From positions 1-12,721 of the forward strand of contig JALXEI010000262.1 in assembly GCA_027069645.1 (NCBI GenBank): a DNA stretch of 12,721 nucleotides. The letters are read 5' to 3'. Both the position numbers and the translations under genes were made by a program. A model generated the notes under the pieces. The model was given only the letters and a program-made list of their open reading frames with translations, made no database searches and was not told the DNA's origin. This stretch comes from Hyphomicrobiales bacterium. GTDB lineage: Bacteria; Pseudomonadota; Alphaproteobacteria; Rhizobiales; JAKIUO01. Of the stretch, positions 1-7,983 are shown piece after piece (within the stretch, counting starts at the first letter, position 1; each line of letters starts with the position of its first letter).

Positions 1-62
1 GCTTCATATATTATACCGACCGAAACCGGTTGTCCCGCTGATACCGGGTCAATAATGTATGA

Positions 63-1289
63 TTACGTTCCCTTGTCACAAATATGGCGCAGCGCCTGCC
101 ATTCCTTTTTCGACAAAAGCGGCCTCGTTTTCCAGTCGGGCTGGTTGTTGATAACGGCAATCCGCTGCGGCGATGAGGGGTGCGTACTTAACAGTTGCAG
201 ACTTTTGCGCAACCGGCGATAGCTTGCAAGGCGTTTGCGGCGCTTTTCGACCGTGTCCTTTTTGCCTGATATCTCGTCCCCTTTATTCTTTCCCTTTGCT
301 GATTTTGCCCCGACATCCCCGGCTTTCGCCAACTCGTCATCATCAAAAAGACCATGCTCTTTTTCAAGCCGGACAAAGAACGAGGCGAAGGGTTTGGGGG
401 GAATTTCGGCCTTTTTCAATGTGGACAGCGCGATGGCATCGGCTTCGGATTCTGCCGATCTGGAATATTTAAGCTGCAACAGCATGGCACCGATATCTCC
501 AATCCCGCCGGGAGCACCGCCAAAAGCGATGTTGATTCCGGCAGAAATCCCCACGGCCCGCACGATCCCGGCTTCCGGATGTCGCCTGATGCCATGCCCC
601 ATTTCATGGGCAATGACCCCGGCCAGTTCCTCGGGGGAGCGCACAAAGTCAACCAGTTTTTTGCTGACGACAATCTGTTCGCCGGGAGCGGCAAAGGCGT
701 TCAACATACCCAGAGGCATGATTTTGACATTAAACTGCCCCTTGTGACCTGACGCGGCGCTGATGCGCTCGACGATTTTGTCAAGAGACCTGCGCCCCTC
801 GACACCCGAGCAGGCTTTTCTACCACCGGAGAGACTGGCAATAACCTGAGTTCCCATGCCCTTGCGCACCTTGTCGGGGATCAAATGCGCAATCGCCTCG
901 GGAACGGAATAACCCGCCAGCCAGATACCACCGATAACAGCGGCGAGAACAAGCCCTACAATCCCCAGCGGAATATAAAGGCGTTTGTTGGCGGCCCGCC
1001 GCGACATATGGGGCAAATGTTCGATCAGTTGCCCTGCAAAATCGCCGCGCCTGATATAAAGCCGCGCCCCCGGATTGTCCGCAATGCCGAGCTGTGCCGC
1101 CTCGCCGGGATGCAAATGCTCGACTGAGGTAATTTCGTCATAGGGCCATTCGGCAACAGGATCGCCCTCGATCGTGCGCAATTGCAGACGGTCAATCGCA
1201 AATGACACAAGCAGGTTTTGCGAGCCCGCCGTCACGCCATCGCTGTAAACACCCTCAAAAACACCGCTGTTCCGGCCCGCCTCATCCAT
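63..1289 (-). CDS. Membrane-anchored M48 family zinc metalloprotease
   Basis: This is a zinc-dependent endopeptidase of the M48 (HtpX/BepA/Oma1-like) family, probably acting on damaged or misassembled envelope proteins. Numbered from the ATG at 1295, the HEMGH zinc motif is H230-E231-M-G-H234 and the third ligand is E282 in the S-R-S-A-E-S-E-A-D motif at 278-286. The late THPSSPQRI element (371-379) is typical of the family. Residues 1-95 form a soluble N-terminal domain, and about 108-128 is a single hydrophobic membrane segment that places the protease on the far side of the membrane. A Lys/Glu-rich insert (about 328-360) separates the core from the C-terminal helix. I prefer the ATG at 1289 because GGAG sits 7 nt upstream of it; at 1295 the same GGAG would be only 1 nt away. 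It follows the DUF898 gene by about 50 bp on the same strand, so co-transcription is likely. The family call is firm; the substrate is unknown. Confidence 0.9.
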   Translation of the reverse strand: MDEAGRNSGVFEGVYSDGVTAGSQNLLVSFAIDRLQLRTIEGDPVAEWPYDEITSVEHLHPGEAAQLGIADNPGARLYIRRGDFAGQLIEHLPHMSRRAANKRLYIPLGIVGLVLAAVIGGIWLAGYSVPEAIAHLIPDKVRKGMGTQVIASLSGGRKACSGVEGRRSLDKIVERISAASGHKGQFNVKIMPLGMLNAFAAPGEQIVVSKKLVDFVRSPEELAGVIAHEMGHGIRRHPEAGIVRAVGISAGINIAFGGAPGGIGDIGAMLLQLKYSRSAESEADAIALSTLKKAEIPPKPFASFFVRLEKEHGLFDDDELAKAGDVGAKSAKGKNKGDEISGKKDTVEKRRKRLASYRRLRKSLQLLSTHPSSPQRIAVINNQPDWKTRPLLSKKEWQALRHICDKGT

Positions 1290-1339
1290 CGGCATACTCC
1301 ATCGTTTTTTCAGAACCGGCAGAAGGCACCGGAACCGGA

Positions 1340-2467
1340 TCAGAAGGCATCGATATCAAAGGCCTCGGCCAGACCTTCGCCTGTCCTGTCAAGAGCCGCC
1401 TGGCTCTGGGCGATCCTGTCAAAATCAATCTGCCCTTCAATGCTGGTTCGTTGCACAAAATAACGCGCCAGCCGTGCCTGAACCAGAGGCGTCAGAATGC
1501 CCAGACTGAACAGGCTGATCAGCGTATTGGTCAGGATCAGAGCAATCAGGCTTCCGGCCCTTGTCTCCAGATTGAAACGCGCGTTCTGGATAAAGGTATG
1601 ATTGGCAAAATGATTGCTGAGTTTCGAGTAATAGGAAGCACTGATAACAGCATAGACGACAAGAGCCAGAAAAATAATCGCCGCCATTGCCAGATAATCC
1701 GTAAGTGGCAACGGCACTTTTGCCAGCGCCGCAATGATCAGCTTGTCGGCAAACAGCACGTAAAGCAGCCCGCCAGCCCCGGCATAGAGAGCCAGCACAC
1801 CAAACCACAAAATGGCAAAACGCCCGTAAAGCGGTTTGGCACCTGCCGTAAAGCGCAAGGGTTCCTCGCCAAAGCGTGTATCATTGGTCAAAATGCGCTG
1901 CAATTTTGTCGAACGCCAGGGGGCCAGCCAGCCCAGCGAAAAAATCAGCGGCAGCAGCGTCCACAGATAGGTCCAGCCATATTTCCACGGCGAGCCGGCC
2001 ATCGAGCCGCGAATACCGCGCCAGTTGGTGCGCGACAGGCGATAGCGCCGGGCCCGGTATTGCGCCACGCCGATCAGATAGAAAATCACCGGATAGACCG
2101 GCATAACCGCCAGTCCCACAAGCGGACTTTCAGGACCGAAGGTCTGCATGGCGATGAACTGCACGCCCACAAGAATGGCGAACAGCGGTAACATGACAAG
2201 AAACAGCACAATCAGAAAGCCGAGAAAAAGCTCCTTGCCGGTGCCGGTATATTCGAGCGGTTGCTGTTCCACATGTATGGCCGACCAGATGCGGCGGCGG
2301 GTTTCCGTCTTGCCCCAGAAATAGTAGATGCCAAGGGTAATGATACGCAGAAAAAAGATTTTGATGCTGAGCCCGATGAGCCCGGGCACCTTGTGCCACT
2401 CGATCGAAGTATGAGCCCCCCCTGAAGGCGCTGCGGCCATAATCTCACCGCTGTCAATATCGCTCAT
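1340..2467 (-). CDS. DUF898 (YjgN family) multi-pass inner-membrane protein
   Basis: This 375-residue integral membrane protein matches the DUF898/YjgN family, whose biochemical function is not established. About seven hydrophobic segments are visible, near residues 31-50, 80-103, 115-136, 165-184, 217-240, 257-280 and 304-327. The family signature is present: a first-segment motif TLGIYYFWGKTETRRRIW (44-61) and a related motif SLGILTPLVQARLARYFVQR (321-340), which suggests an internal duplication of a glycine-rich helix followed by a basic stretch. The start is well fixed: the minus-strand GAGGGGG at 2474-2480 lies 6 nt from the ATG. The gene lies between gshA (77 bp upstream) and the M48 protease (about 50 bp downstream). 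Placement next to an M48 protease suggests the two work together, perhaps as a membrane scaffold and a protease, but that is inference from position only. Confidence 0.88.
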   Translation of the reverse strand: MSDIDSGEIMAAAPSGGAHTSIEWHKVPGLIGLSIKIFFLRIITLGIYYFWGKTETRRRIWSAIHVEQQPLEYTGTGKELFLGFLIVLFLVMLPLFAILVGVQFIAMQTFGPESPLVGLAVMPVYPVIFYLIGVAQYRARRYRLSRTNWRGIRGSMAGSPWKYGWTYLWTLLPLIFSLGWLAPWRSTKLQRILTNDTRFGEEPLRFTAGAKPLYGRFAILWFGVLALYAGAGGLLYVLFADKLIIAALAKVPLPLTDYLAMAAIIFLALVVYAVISASYYSKLSNHFANHTFIQNARFNLETRAGSLIALILTNTLISLFSLGILTPLVQARLARYFVQRTSIEGQIDFDRIAQSQAALDRTGEGLAEAFDIDAF

Positions 2468-2473
2468 ATCCTT

Positions 2474-2480
2474 CCCCCTC
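2474..2480 (-). promoter_or_regulatory. Strong Shine-Dalgarno of the DUF898 gene
   Basis: On the minus strand the sequence reads GAGGGGG followed by six bases and the ATG at 2467. This fixes the start of the DUF898 gene and predicts efficient initiation. Confidence 0.7.
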
Positions 2481-2544
2481 TTCTCTCAAAATATCCAAAT
2501 CGAACCAATTGCCACAATATATTCAGATCAATCCCGGCATTGTG

Positions 2545-3909
2545 CTAGTAGGCCTGATCCACGAACAATTGATCTATATCATTATTCCATTCGTTTTGAT
2601 AGCGATCAAGCAATCGTTCGGCGCGTGTGCGTCCTTCCTCGACAATCTCCTCAAGAGTGCCAAGATAGATGCGCTCGTCTTCGCCGCTGTCATTAAGGCG
2701 GGCCCGCGCTTTCAGACCGGCCCGTGACAGGGGCAAAAGTTCGCGAGCAATATCCAGCACCGTGCCCCCGCGAAACCCTGTTTGCAGGGCTGTCCGGGGC
2801 ACCTCGTCGCGCAAGGTCTGGCGTTCCTCCACACGCCAGTCCTTCACCAGATCAAAAGCCGCTTGCAGCACATCCTCGTCATAAAGCAGACCGCTCCATA
2901 AAGCGGGCAAGGCACACAGCTTGCGCCAGCGGCCACTGTCCGCACCGCGCATTTCCATATAACGCTTGACCCGCACCTCGGGAAACAGGGTGGTGAGATG
3001 ATTTTCCCAGTCATTCAAATTCGGCTTTTCTCCCGGCAGGGCAGGAAGTTTTCCGGCCAGAAAATCGCGAAAGGACTGCCCGGACGCGTCAACATAGGTG
3101 CCGTCGCGATAGACAAAATACATCGGCACATCGAGGGCATAATCAACATATTGCTCAAAGCCAAAGCCCTGTTCAAATGCCATTGGCAACATGCCGGTGC
3201 GCGCCGCATCCGTGTGACGCCAGACCTCGGAGCGGTAGGACAAAAAGCCGTTCGGCCTGCCATCGGTAAAGGGTGAACTGGCAAACAGGGCGGTGGCAAT
3301 CGGCTGCAAGGCCAGCGAGACGCGCAGCTTTTTGACCATGTCGGCCTCACTGGAAAAATCCAGATTGACCTGCACCGTGCTGGAGCGGAACATCATATCA
3401 AGGCCGTGCGTCCCGACCTTTTGCATATATTCCCGCATGATTTTATAACGGCCTTTGGGCATCACCGGCACTTCATCAAGCCGCCATTTGGGCGAAAACC
3501 CCATACCCAGAAATTTGATATCAAGGGGATCGGCGACCTTTTTTACATCCGACAGATGGCGCATGACCTCGCAGCAGGTCTCGTGGATATTATCCAGCGG
3601 CGCCCCCGACAACTCGAACTGGCCGCCAGGTTCAAGGGTAATCGAACCACTGACCGGACAGTGAAGACCGATAATGTTTTCCCCTTCATATTCGACCTTC
3701 CAGTTGCAATGCTCCTGCATGCCGATCAGCATGGCATGAATGCCGCGTTCCCCCTTGTAGGGCAGCGGTGAGCAGTCTTCGGTATGAAAACCGAATTTCT
3801 CGTGCTCGGTGCCAATGCGCCATTCACTCCCCGGCTTGCAGCCCGATTCCAGATAGGCGACCAGCTCGTCGCGATTTTCCACCACGGCGGCGGTGTCTGC
3901 TTCTGCCAT
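2545..3909 (-). CDS. gshA: Glutamate-cysteine ligase (first step of glutathione synthesis)
   Basis: The enzyme joins L-glutamate and L-cysteine through the gamma-carboxyl group using ATP, the committed step of glutathione synthesis in the cytoplasm. The 454-residue product has the length and motifs of the plant/alphaproteobacterial class rather than the E. coli class. From the ATG at 3909 these are RIGTEHEKFGFH (31-42), a glycine-rich substrate segment EPGGQFELSGAP (93-104), MMFRSSTVQVNLDF (172-185) and SPFTDGRPNGFLSYRSEVWRH (212-232). An in-frame TTG at 3936 would add nine residues, but AGGGA lies about 7 nt before the ATG at 3909 and the family motif starts soon after, so I chose 3909. It lies 157 bp downstream of rsmE. 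Two touching inverted repeats sit directly upstream of its ribosome-binding site. gshB is not in the window. Nothing in the protein looks damaged. Confidence 0.95.
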   Translation of the reverse strand: MAEADTAAVVENRDELVAYLESGCKPGSEWRIGTEHEKFGFHTEDCSPLPYKGERGIHAMLIGMQEHCNWKVEYEGENIIGLHCPVSGSITLEPGGQFELSGAPLDNIHETCCEVMRHLSDVKKVADPLDIKFLGMGFSPKWRLDEVPVMPKGRYKIMREYMQKVGTHGLDMMFRSSTVQVNLDFSSEADMVKKLRVSLALQPIATALFASSPFTDGRPNGFLSYRSEVWRHTDAARTGMLPMAFEQGFGFEQYVDYALDVPMYFVYRDGTYVDASGQSFRDFLAGKLPALPGEKPNLNDWENHLTTLFPEVRVKRYMEMRGADSGRWRKLCALPALWSGLLYDEDVLQAAFDLVKDWRVEERQTLRDEVPRTALQTGFRGGTVLDIARELLPLSRAGLKARARLNDSGEDERIYLGTLEEIVEEGRTRAERLLDRYQNEWNNDIDQLFVDQAY

Positions 3910-3925
3910 TGCCCGTTCCCTGTTC

Positions 3926-3953
3926 CTGATTATCAATCAGACCATCCGGTCTG
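3926..3953 (-). promoter_or_regulatory. Two adjoining dyads in the gshA leader
   Basis: Two perfect inverted repeats share three bases. CTGATT-ATC-AATCAG spans 3926-3940 and CAGACC-ATCC-GGTCTG spans 3938-3953. They end about six bases upstream of the gshA ribosome-binding site. They could be operator half-sites or mutually exclusive RNA hairpins. Neither is followed by a T run on the minus strand, so a simple rsmE terminator is unlikely. Confidence 0.35.
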
Positions 3954-4066
3954 GCGAATTGTCCTGTGCGCTTATGGCGCGCGCGCCGCCATGATGCAAG
4001 CCCTCACCCGCTATCATGCGGCAATTTTTGTGGTCCGCAGTTGTCTGGACGATCCTCGCCCGCCCT

Positions 4067-4819
4067 TCACTGTCCGTCAAACAGCACCGCATTGACCAGC
4101 GTCAGGGCGGCAACAGCGGCAGTATCGGCGCGCATGATGCGCGGGCCAAGAGAAATGGCATGAACGAAGGGCAAAGCCAGCAGTTGTGCCCGCTCATCTT
4201 TATCAAATCCGCCTTCCGGCCCGATCAGCACCCCGAGCGGCTTTCCGGGGGCCAGCCGGGACAGGGCTTTCACCGGAGAGCTGATACAGGCCGACTCATC
4301 GCAAAAAACCAGCGGCCTGTCGTGCGGCCATTGCGTCAGCATCTGCTCCAGTCGGGTGACCGGGTGCAATTCCGGCAAACGCAGAATACCGCACTGTTCC
4401 GCGGCCTCGATAATATTGGCCCGCAACCGCTCCTCTTTCACACGTGCCACATTGGTGCGCCGGGTCAAAACCGGTTGCAGAGCCTGCACCCCCAGTTCGG
4501 TGGCCTTTTGGGCCATATAGTCCAGACGGGCTTTTTTCAAAGGTGCAAACAGGTAGTGCACCGGTGGCCCCCCGGCCTGCGGTCTCGTCTGCTCCCGGAT
4601 CAGCAGATCGCATTTCTTTCGCCCGTGCGGTTGCAGTTCCGCGCGCCATTCGCCGTCAACACCATTAAAAACCGGCAGCAATGCCCCGGCGGTCAGACGC
4701 AGGACATTCAGCAGGTAGTGGGCCTGCGACGATGTGCAATGGCAAACCCTTCCTGAAGTAAGGGGCGTGTCCACATAAAGACGATGCGAAGAAATCCGGC
4801 TGCTCATGACCCCTTGCAT
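4067..4819 (-). CDS. rsmE: 16S rRNA (uracil(1498)-N(3))-methyltransferase
   Basis: RsmE methylates N3 of U1498 in 16S rRNA using S-adenosylmethionine, acting on the 30S subunit. It is a SPOUT-class knotted methyltransferase with an N-terminal PUA-like domain. In the 250-residue reading, the PUA-like part covers about 1-80. The EAAEQCG element is at 138-144, where the family usually has EAAEQ(S/C)GR. The knot motifs are GVLIGPEGGF (196-205) and LGPRIMRADTA (224-234), which bind the methyl donor. The start is uncertain: ATG at 4819 has no clear ribosome-binding site, while ATG at 4807 has AAGGGG only 2 nt upstream. The mature protein differs by four residues. It is divergent from the luxR-type gene and upstream of gshA on the same strand. 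Confidence 0.93.
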   Translation of the reverse strand: MQGVMSSRISSHRLYVDTPLTSGRVCHCTSSQAHYLLNVLRLTAGALLPVFNGVDGEWRAELQPHGRKKCDLLIREQTRPQAGGPPVHYLFAPLKKARLDYMAQKATELGVQALQPVLTRRTNVARVKEERLRANIIEAAEQCGILRLPELHPVTRLEQMLTQWPHDRPLVFCDESACISSPVKALSRLAPGKPLGVLIGPEGGFDKDERAQLLALPFVHAISLGPRIMRADTAAVAALTLVNAVLFDGQ

Positions 4820-4865
4820 ATCGCATACAGGGTCCGGGGGGCAATATTTGAAGTGATGATTTCAA

Positions 4866-4892
4866 TTTGCAAAAACAGGCCGGTTTTGCGAA
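4866..4892. promoter_or_regulatory. 27-bp near-palindrome between rsmE and the luxR-type gene
   Basis: The stretch runs from TTTGCAAAAACAG through a central G to GTTTTGCGAA. Pairing from both ends, 10 of 13 base pairs are symmetric around position 4879. It overlaps a plausible promoter for the luxR-type gene: TTGCAA at 4867-4872, an 18-bp spacer and AATATG at 4891-4896. Length and symmetry suit a dimeric regulator, possibly the adjacent LuxR protein itself. The location and symmetry are seen; the binding protein is inferred. Confidence 0.4.
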
Positions 4893-4941
4893 TATGTAAC
4901 CTGATAATGTTTTTCCATCCATACCGGGGACGAAATACAAT

Positions 4942-5673
4942 ATGGGCCGCCATTTGTTCTATGATCTGTTTGACCGGGTTCAGGGACTGGACTGCGCCCT
5001 GAAGTCAGATGGCCTGTTTGAAGCAGCCCGGGAGATGTATGGCATCGATCATGTGGTCTATTCACGCATTAACAGCCCCATCCAGACCAATAAGGGCTGT
5101 TTCGTCCAGGGAACCTATCCCAGAGAATGGTTACAGCACTATTTTGACAATGACTTTTTGTCCGTTGACCCGGTTTCCCTTTACGGACGCAGAGCGCACG
5201 TCCCCTTCGACTGGTACGATTTGCCGAAAGACAATCCGGAAGCCCGCCGGGTTTTCGATGAATCTATCGAATTTGGTTTTGGCAAACAGGGGCTGTGCCT
5301 GCCGGTTGTCGGGCTGAATGGCGAACGCGCCCAGCTCAATATCAACAGCAGCGACTCCGTGCGGGACTGGAAAGCCCGCAAGCCGAAACTGATCCGCGAT
5401 TTTCAGATCATCACCCTTTTCTATCATCACCGGGTCGTCACGGAAATGGAAAATGTCGCACCCTCACATGCCCCCGTATTGAGCGAAAAGGAATATGAAT
5501 GTCTGAAATGGGCCGCCTCCGGAAAATCTGTCTGGGCAACCTCGGTTATTCTGGCCGAAAGCGAGCGTAATATCCGCTTTCACCTTGATCGGGCGCGGCA
5601 AAAACTGGGCTGCACAACCAAAATACAGGCCGTTGCCAAGGCTGTCGCCAGCGGAATTATCAATATTTCCTGA
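4942..5673 (+). CDS. LuxR-family regulator with autoinducer-binding domain (apparent solo)
   Basis: This is a 243-residue quorum-sensing-type transcription factor with an N-terminal autoinducer-binding domain (about 20-165) and a C-terminal GerE/LuxR helix-turn-helix (about 178-240). The residues conserved in acyl-homoserine-lactone receptors are present: W63, Y67, D76, W91 and G117, matching TraR W57, Y61, D70, W85 and G113 with an offset of six for the first four. The DNA-binding signature residues E184, L188 and G194 match TraR E178, L182 and G188. It therefore looks competent for both ligand and DNA binding. GGGGA lies 11 nt before the ATG, and no better in-frame start is evident. No luxI-type synthase gene is in this window, so it may be an orphan receptor or its synthase lies elsewhere. 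The 27-bp palindrome upstream may be its own operator. The ligand is unknown. Confidence 0.9.
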   Translation: MGRHLFYDLFDRVQGLDCALKSDGLFEAAREMYGIDHVVYSRINSPIQTNKGCFVQGTYPREWLQHYFDNDFLSVDPVSLYGRRAHVPFDWYDLPKDNPEARRVFDESIEFGFGKQGLCLPVVGLNGERAQLNINSSDSVRDWKARKPKLIRDFQIITLFYHHRVVTEMENVAPSHAPVLSEKEYECLKWAASGKSVWATSVILAESERNIRFHLDRARQKLGCTTKIQAVAKAVASGIINIS

Positions 5674-5759
5674 CCGGTGCACAACGCTTTTCCGTTGCCC
5701 GCATAACCCTGCGCCCCTAAAAGGGGGAACAGGAAAAGCACTTGCAGGAAAAAACACCC

Positions 5760-6224
5760 ATGTCCAGAACCGATGTTTCAAACCTCACCCAGCTTGGCGC
5801 AAAAACCGCATTGCCCGACAGTCCTGACGCGGCGGTGCTGGAAAAGGTCAACAATCCCCATCAGGATATTGACTGTCTCGTGCGCTTCACCGCGCCCGAG
5901 TTCACGTCCCTGTGCCCGCTCACCGGCCAGCCGGACTTTGCCCATCTGATGATCGACTATGTGCCGGGAGAATGGCTGGTGGAATCGAAAAGTCTGAAGC
6001 TCTATCTCGGCTCGTTCCGCAATCACGGCGCCTTTCACGAGGATTGCACCATCGGTATCGCCCGGCGTCTTGTGCGCGAAATCGAACCGCGCTGGCTGCG
6101 TATCGGCGGCTACTGGTATCCGCGCGGCGGCATGCCCATAGATGTTTTCTGGCAGACCGGCACCCCGCCGGAAAATCTCTGGCTCCCCGATCAGGGTGTT
6201 CCCTCCTATCGCGGCCGGGGATGA
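5760..6224 (+). CDS. queF: NADPH-dependent 7-cyano-7-deazaguanine reductase (preQ0 reductase)
   Basis: QueF reduces the nitrile of preQ0 to the aminomethyl group of preQ1 with two NADPH, a cytoplasmic step of queuosine tRNA modification. The 154-residue product is the short single-domain (YkvM-like) form. The catalytic Cys52 lies in TSLCPLTGQPDF, followed by the general acid D59. The QueF motif ESKSLKLY is at 75-82, and the conserved H93-E94 follows in NHGAFHED. It ends with PDQGVPSYRGRG, typical of alphaproteobacterial members. A TTG at 5742 would add six residues, but AGGA lies about 10 nt before the ATG at 5760 and family members start MS-x-T-D, so I chose 5760. It lies 86 bp downstream of the luxR-type gene and converges on the next gene with a 16-bp gap. 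No other queuosine gene is in the window. Confidence 0.96.
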   Translation: MSRTDVSNLTQLGAKTALPDSPDAAVLEKVNNPHQDIDCLVRFTAPEFTSLCPLTGQPDFAHLMIDYVPGEWLVESKSLKLYLGSFRNHGAFHEDCTIGIARRLVREIEPRWLRIGGYWYPRGGMPIDVFWQTGTPPENLWLPDQGVPSYRGRG

Positions 6225-6240
6225 GCAGCCATGACAAACG

Positions 6241-7983
6241 CTATCGCCAGTCCCCGGCGGCGGCCTGGAAAACCGGGCCAAGATCACGAAGCGCCATAAG
6301 CGCGGCAAGAGCATTGCCGACATTTTCGATCCGGATTTCATTGTCGTGAATATCTGTGCGCACACCGCCATCAACAGGCTTGCGGTTCGCAACATACCAG
6401 GCATCGGCTTCATCCAGAAACTGCAACTGGCGCAAATTGAAAACACCACGCCAGATCGCCTTGCCATAAGTCTTGACACGCTGTCGGTCCCCGACCTGTT
6501 CGGCAAGTCGCCAGGCCGCAATCAGGCCTTGCAGGCAACTGGCCGTCGTCGCGGCACAGGGGGCACCAAAATGAGGCCGGGTCGGATCGTAAAAGCGTCC
6601 TTTCATGTCGGGACACGGCACCTTGCGCCATTGCTGCATCGACAGCAACCAGTCATTCATATCAAACACCAGCTCGACCAGCGCCCTGTCCTGGAAAAAA
6701 TCATATAGCCTCACACAAGCCTGCGTGTGCAGGGGAACAAAAGAGGGATGCCGGTCATTGAGGTGCCACAAGCGATAAAACTCCATCGATCCTTTCAATC
6801 GTTCAAGCAGTCCGGGATCAGCCTGACGATGAACCTGCTCGGCCTGAAACAGAAGCACGGTTCCGGAATCGCGGTTGTGGGTCATCGCCTCGTTGCCCTT
6901 TTCCGCCCCGCCTCGAAATGATCCGTTGGCACGGGTCAGGCGCCTGATACCGCGCTGAAGGCGGTCGAGGCAGTCATGCATTTCCGCGTCCCGCGTCGGC
7001 AATTCAAGAAGAGCAAGTCCGGCCATTGCGCTCGCCCCGGGACTGGCCACCCCGTCGGATTCGATCAGACCGTCGTCCTCGCCGTTTTTCATAAAGGTCT
7101 TGAGATTATAACCGAGATTACGCCGGGCAATGGCCATTTTTCGATCATCGCCGCCCTGTCTGGCCAGTTGTATCAGGTTTCGACTGACCCTGAACAGCGC
7201 CGTTATATTGTCCTCGTGCCGGCCGGTTTCGGGCCCCGGTTGATCATCGCAACACAGCCGCCCCTCCGGTGATATCTGACGGATGCACCAGCCGGTCATG
7301 GCGGATATCATTTCGTTCACGGTGTGACCGGTAATATCAACCGGGGAAACAAGCCTGTTCCCCCTGTAGAGTTCCACCGCGTTGGGAGTCGGACGGGAAC
7401 TGATGACGACCTGACGCGTCTGAAAACGGCGGATCCGGCCACCATTCGCGAAAAAATATGCCTCACTGATCCCGTGACGATCCAGAAAGCGCTCAAAAAG
7501 CATCCGAAATCCCTGATTGCAGATGACCATCTGCGTCGGGCCATACCGAACATCCTCGCCAGCAAAACGGATTTCCATACCGCACAGACCGCGATGCCGA
7601 CTGGCAAAAAATTTCGACAGTTTCGTCTCCGGAACGGTCCGGTGCCGGTAGCTCAGTACAAGTTCAACAGCATCCACTGTTTGCGATGCACGGGGAACGG
7701 CATCAACAGCATCCGCCAGTGACCAGGTCAAGGTCGGATTGTCATGCCATTTTTCATAAAGCTGTTTGCCGGCACTGCGCAACGCAATATAAACCGGTCC
7801 CGGGCATAGAAATTCGGACGGCAGGACTTGCGAACCCCGCATGATGGCCCGGGTCAACGAAACAAATTCCTGCCGGTGGCAGGTCAGAACATCGGTTCGC
7901 GCCGAAATAAAAATGGATTTCAGCTGTGACAGTATTTTGACCATATTCACTCGCTCTGTCCGACGCCTGTACCCCGCCGGCAC
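6241..7983 (-). CDS. Large protein of unknown function with probable alpha/alpha-barrel C-terminal half
   Basis: I do not recognise this gene. The longest reading is 580 residues from a GTG at 7983. An ATG at 7944 (MVKIL) would give 567 residues and is at least as likely; neither has a strong ribosome-binding site. There is no signal peptide or membrane segment, so it is probably cytoplasmic. In 580-residue numbering, about 60-215 is a mixed domain beginning PGPVYIALRSAGKQL and including ELVLSYRHR (107-115) and GLCGMEIRFAG (132-142). About 255-565 is helical with repeated hairpins. Notable segments are ASPGASAMAGLALLEL (313-328), NGSFRGG (353-359), HFGAPCAATTASCLQGLIAA (471-490) and GGVRTDIHDNEIRIENVGNA (539-558). 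The pattern recalls six-hairpin/alpha-alpha toroid enzymes such as glycosidases, lyases or epimerases, but no catalytic residues can be assigned. The long open frame with sensible composition makes it a real gene. Confidence 0.7.
   Translation of the reverse strand: MPAGYRRRTERVNMVKILSQLKSIFISARTDVLTCHRQEFVSLTRAIMRGSQVLPSEFLCPGPVYIALRSAGKQLYEKWHDNPTLTWSLADAVDAVPRASQTVDAVELVLSYRHRTVPETKLSKFFASRHRGLCGMEIRFAGEDVRYGPTQMVICNQGFRMLFERFLDRHGISEAYFFANGGRIRRFQTRQVVISSRPTPNAVELYRGNRLVSPVDITGHTVNEMISAMTGWCIRQISPEGRLCCDDQPGPETGRHEDNITALFRVSRNLIQLARQGGDDRKMAIARRNLGYNLKTFMKNGEDDGLIESDGVASPGASAMAGLALLELPTRDAEMHDCLDRLQRGIRRLTRANGSFRGGAEKGNEAMTHNRDSGTVLLFQAEQVHRQADPGLLERLKGSMEFYRLWHLNDRHPSFVPLHTQACVRLYDFFQDRALVELVFDMNDWLLSMQQWRKVPCPDMKGRFYDPTRPHFGAPCAATTASCLQGLIAAWRLAEQVGDRQRVKTYGKAIWRGVFNLRQLQFLDEADAWYVANRKPVDGGVRTDIHDNEIRIENVGNALAALMALRDLGPVFQAAAGDWR

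Noticed and set aside
1202..2191. Plus-strand open frame of 329 codons opposite the DUF898 gene
   Set aside because: It is antisense to a gene with clear family motifs and has no domain of its own, only Gln/Arg-rich sequence typical of shadow frames.
5714..5759. Possible preQ1 riboswitch or terminator upstream of queF (CCCC-TAAAA-GGGG hairpin)
   Set aside because: The hairpin has only four pairs, no T run follows it, and I could not match the preQ1 riboswitch core or its A-rich tail.
5912..6349. Plus-strand frame overlapping queF and the end of the unassigned gene
   Set aside because: It is out of frame with queF, rich in Arg/Ala, and without a ribosome-binding site or domain.
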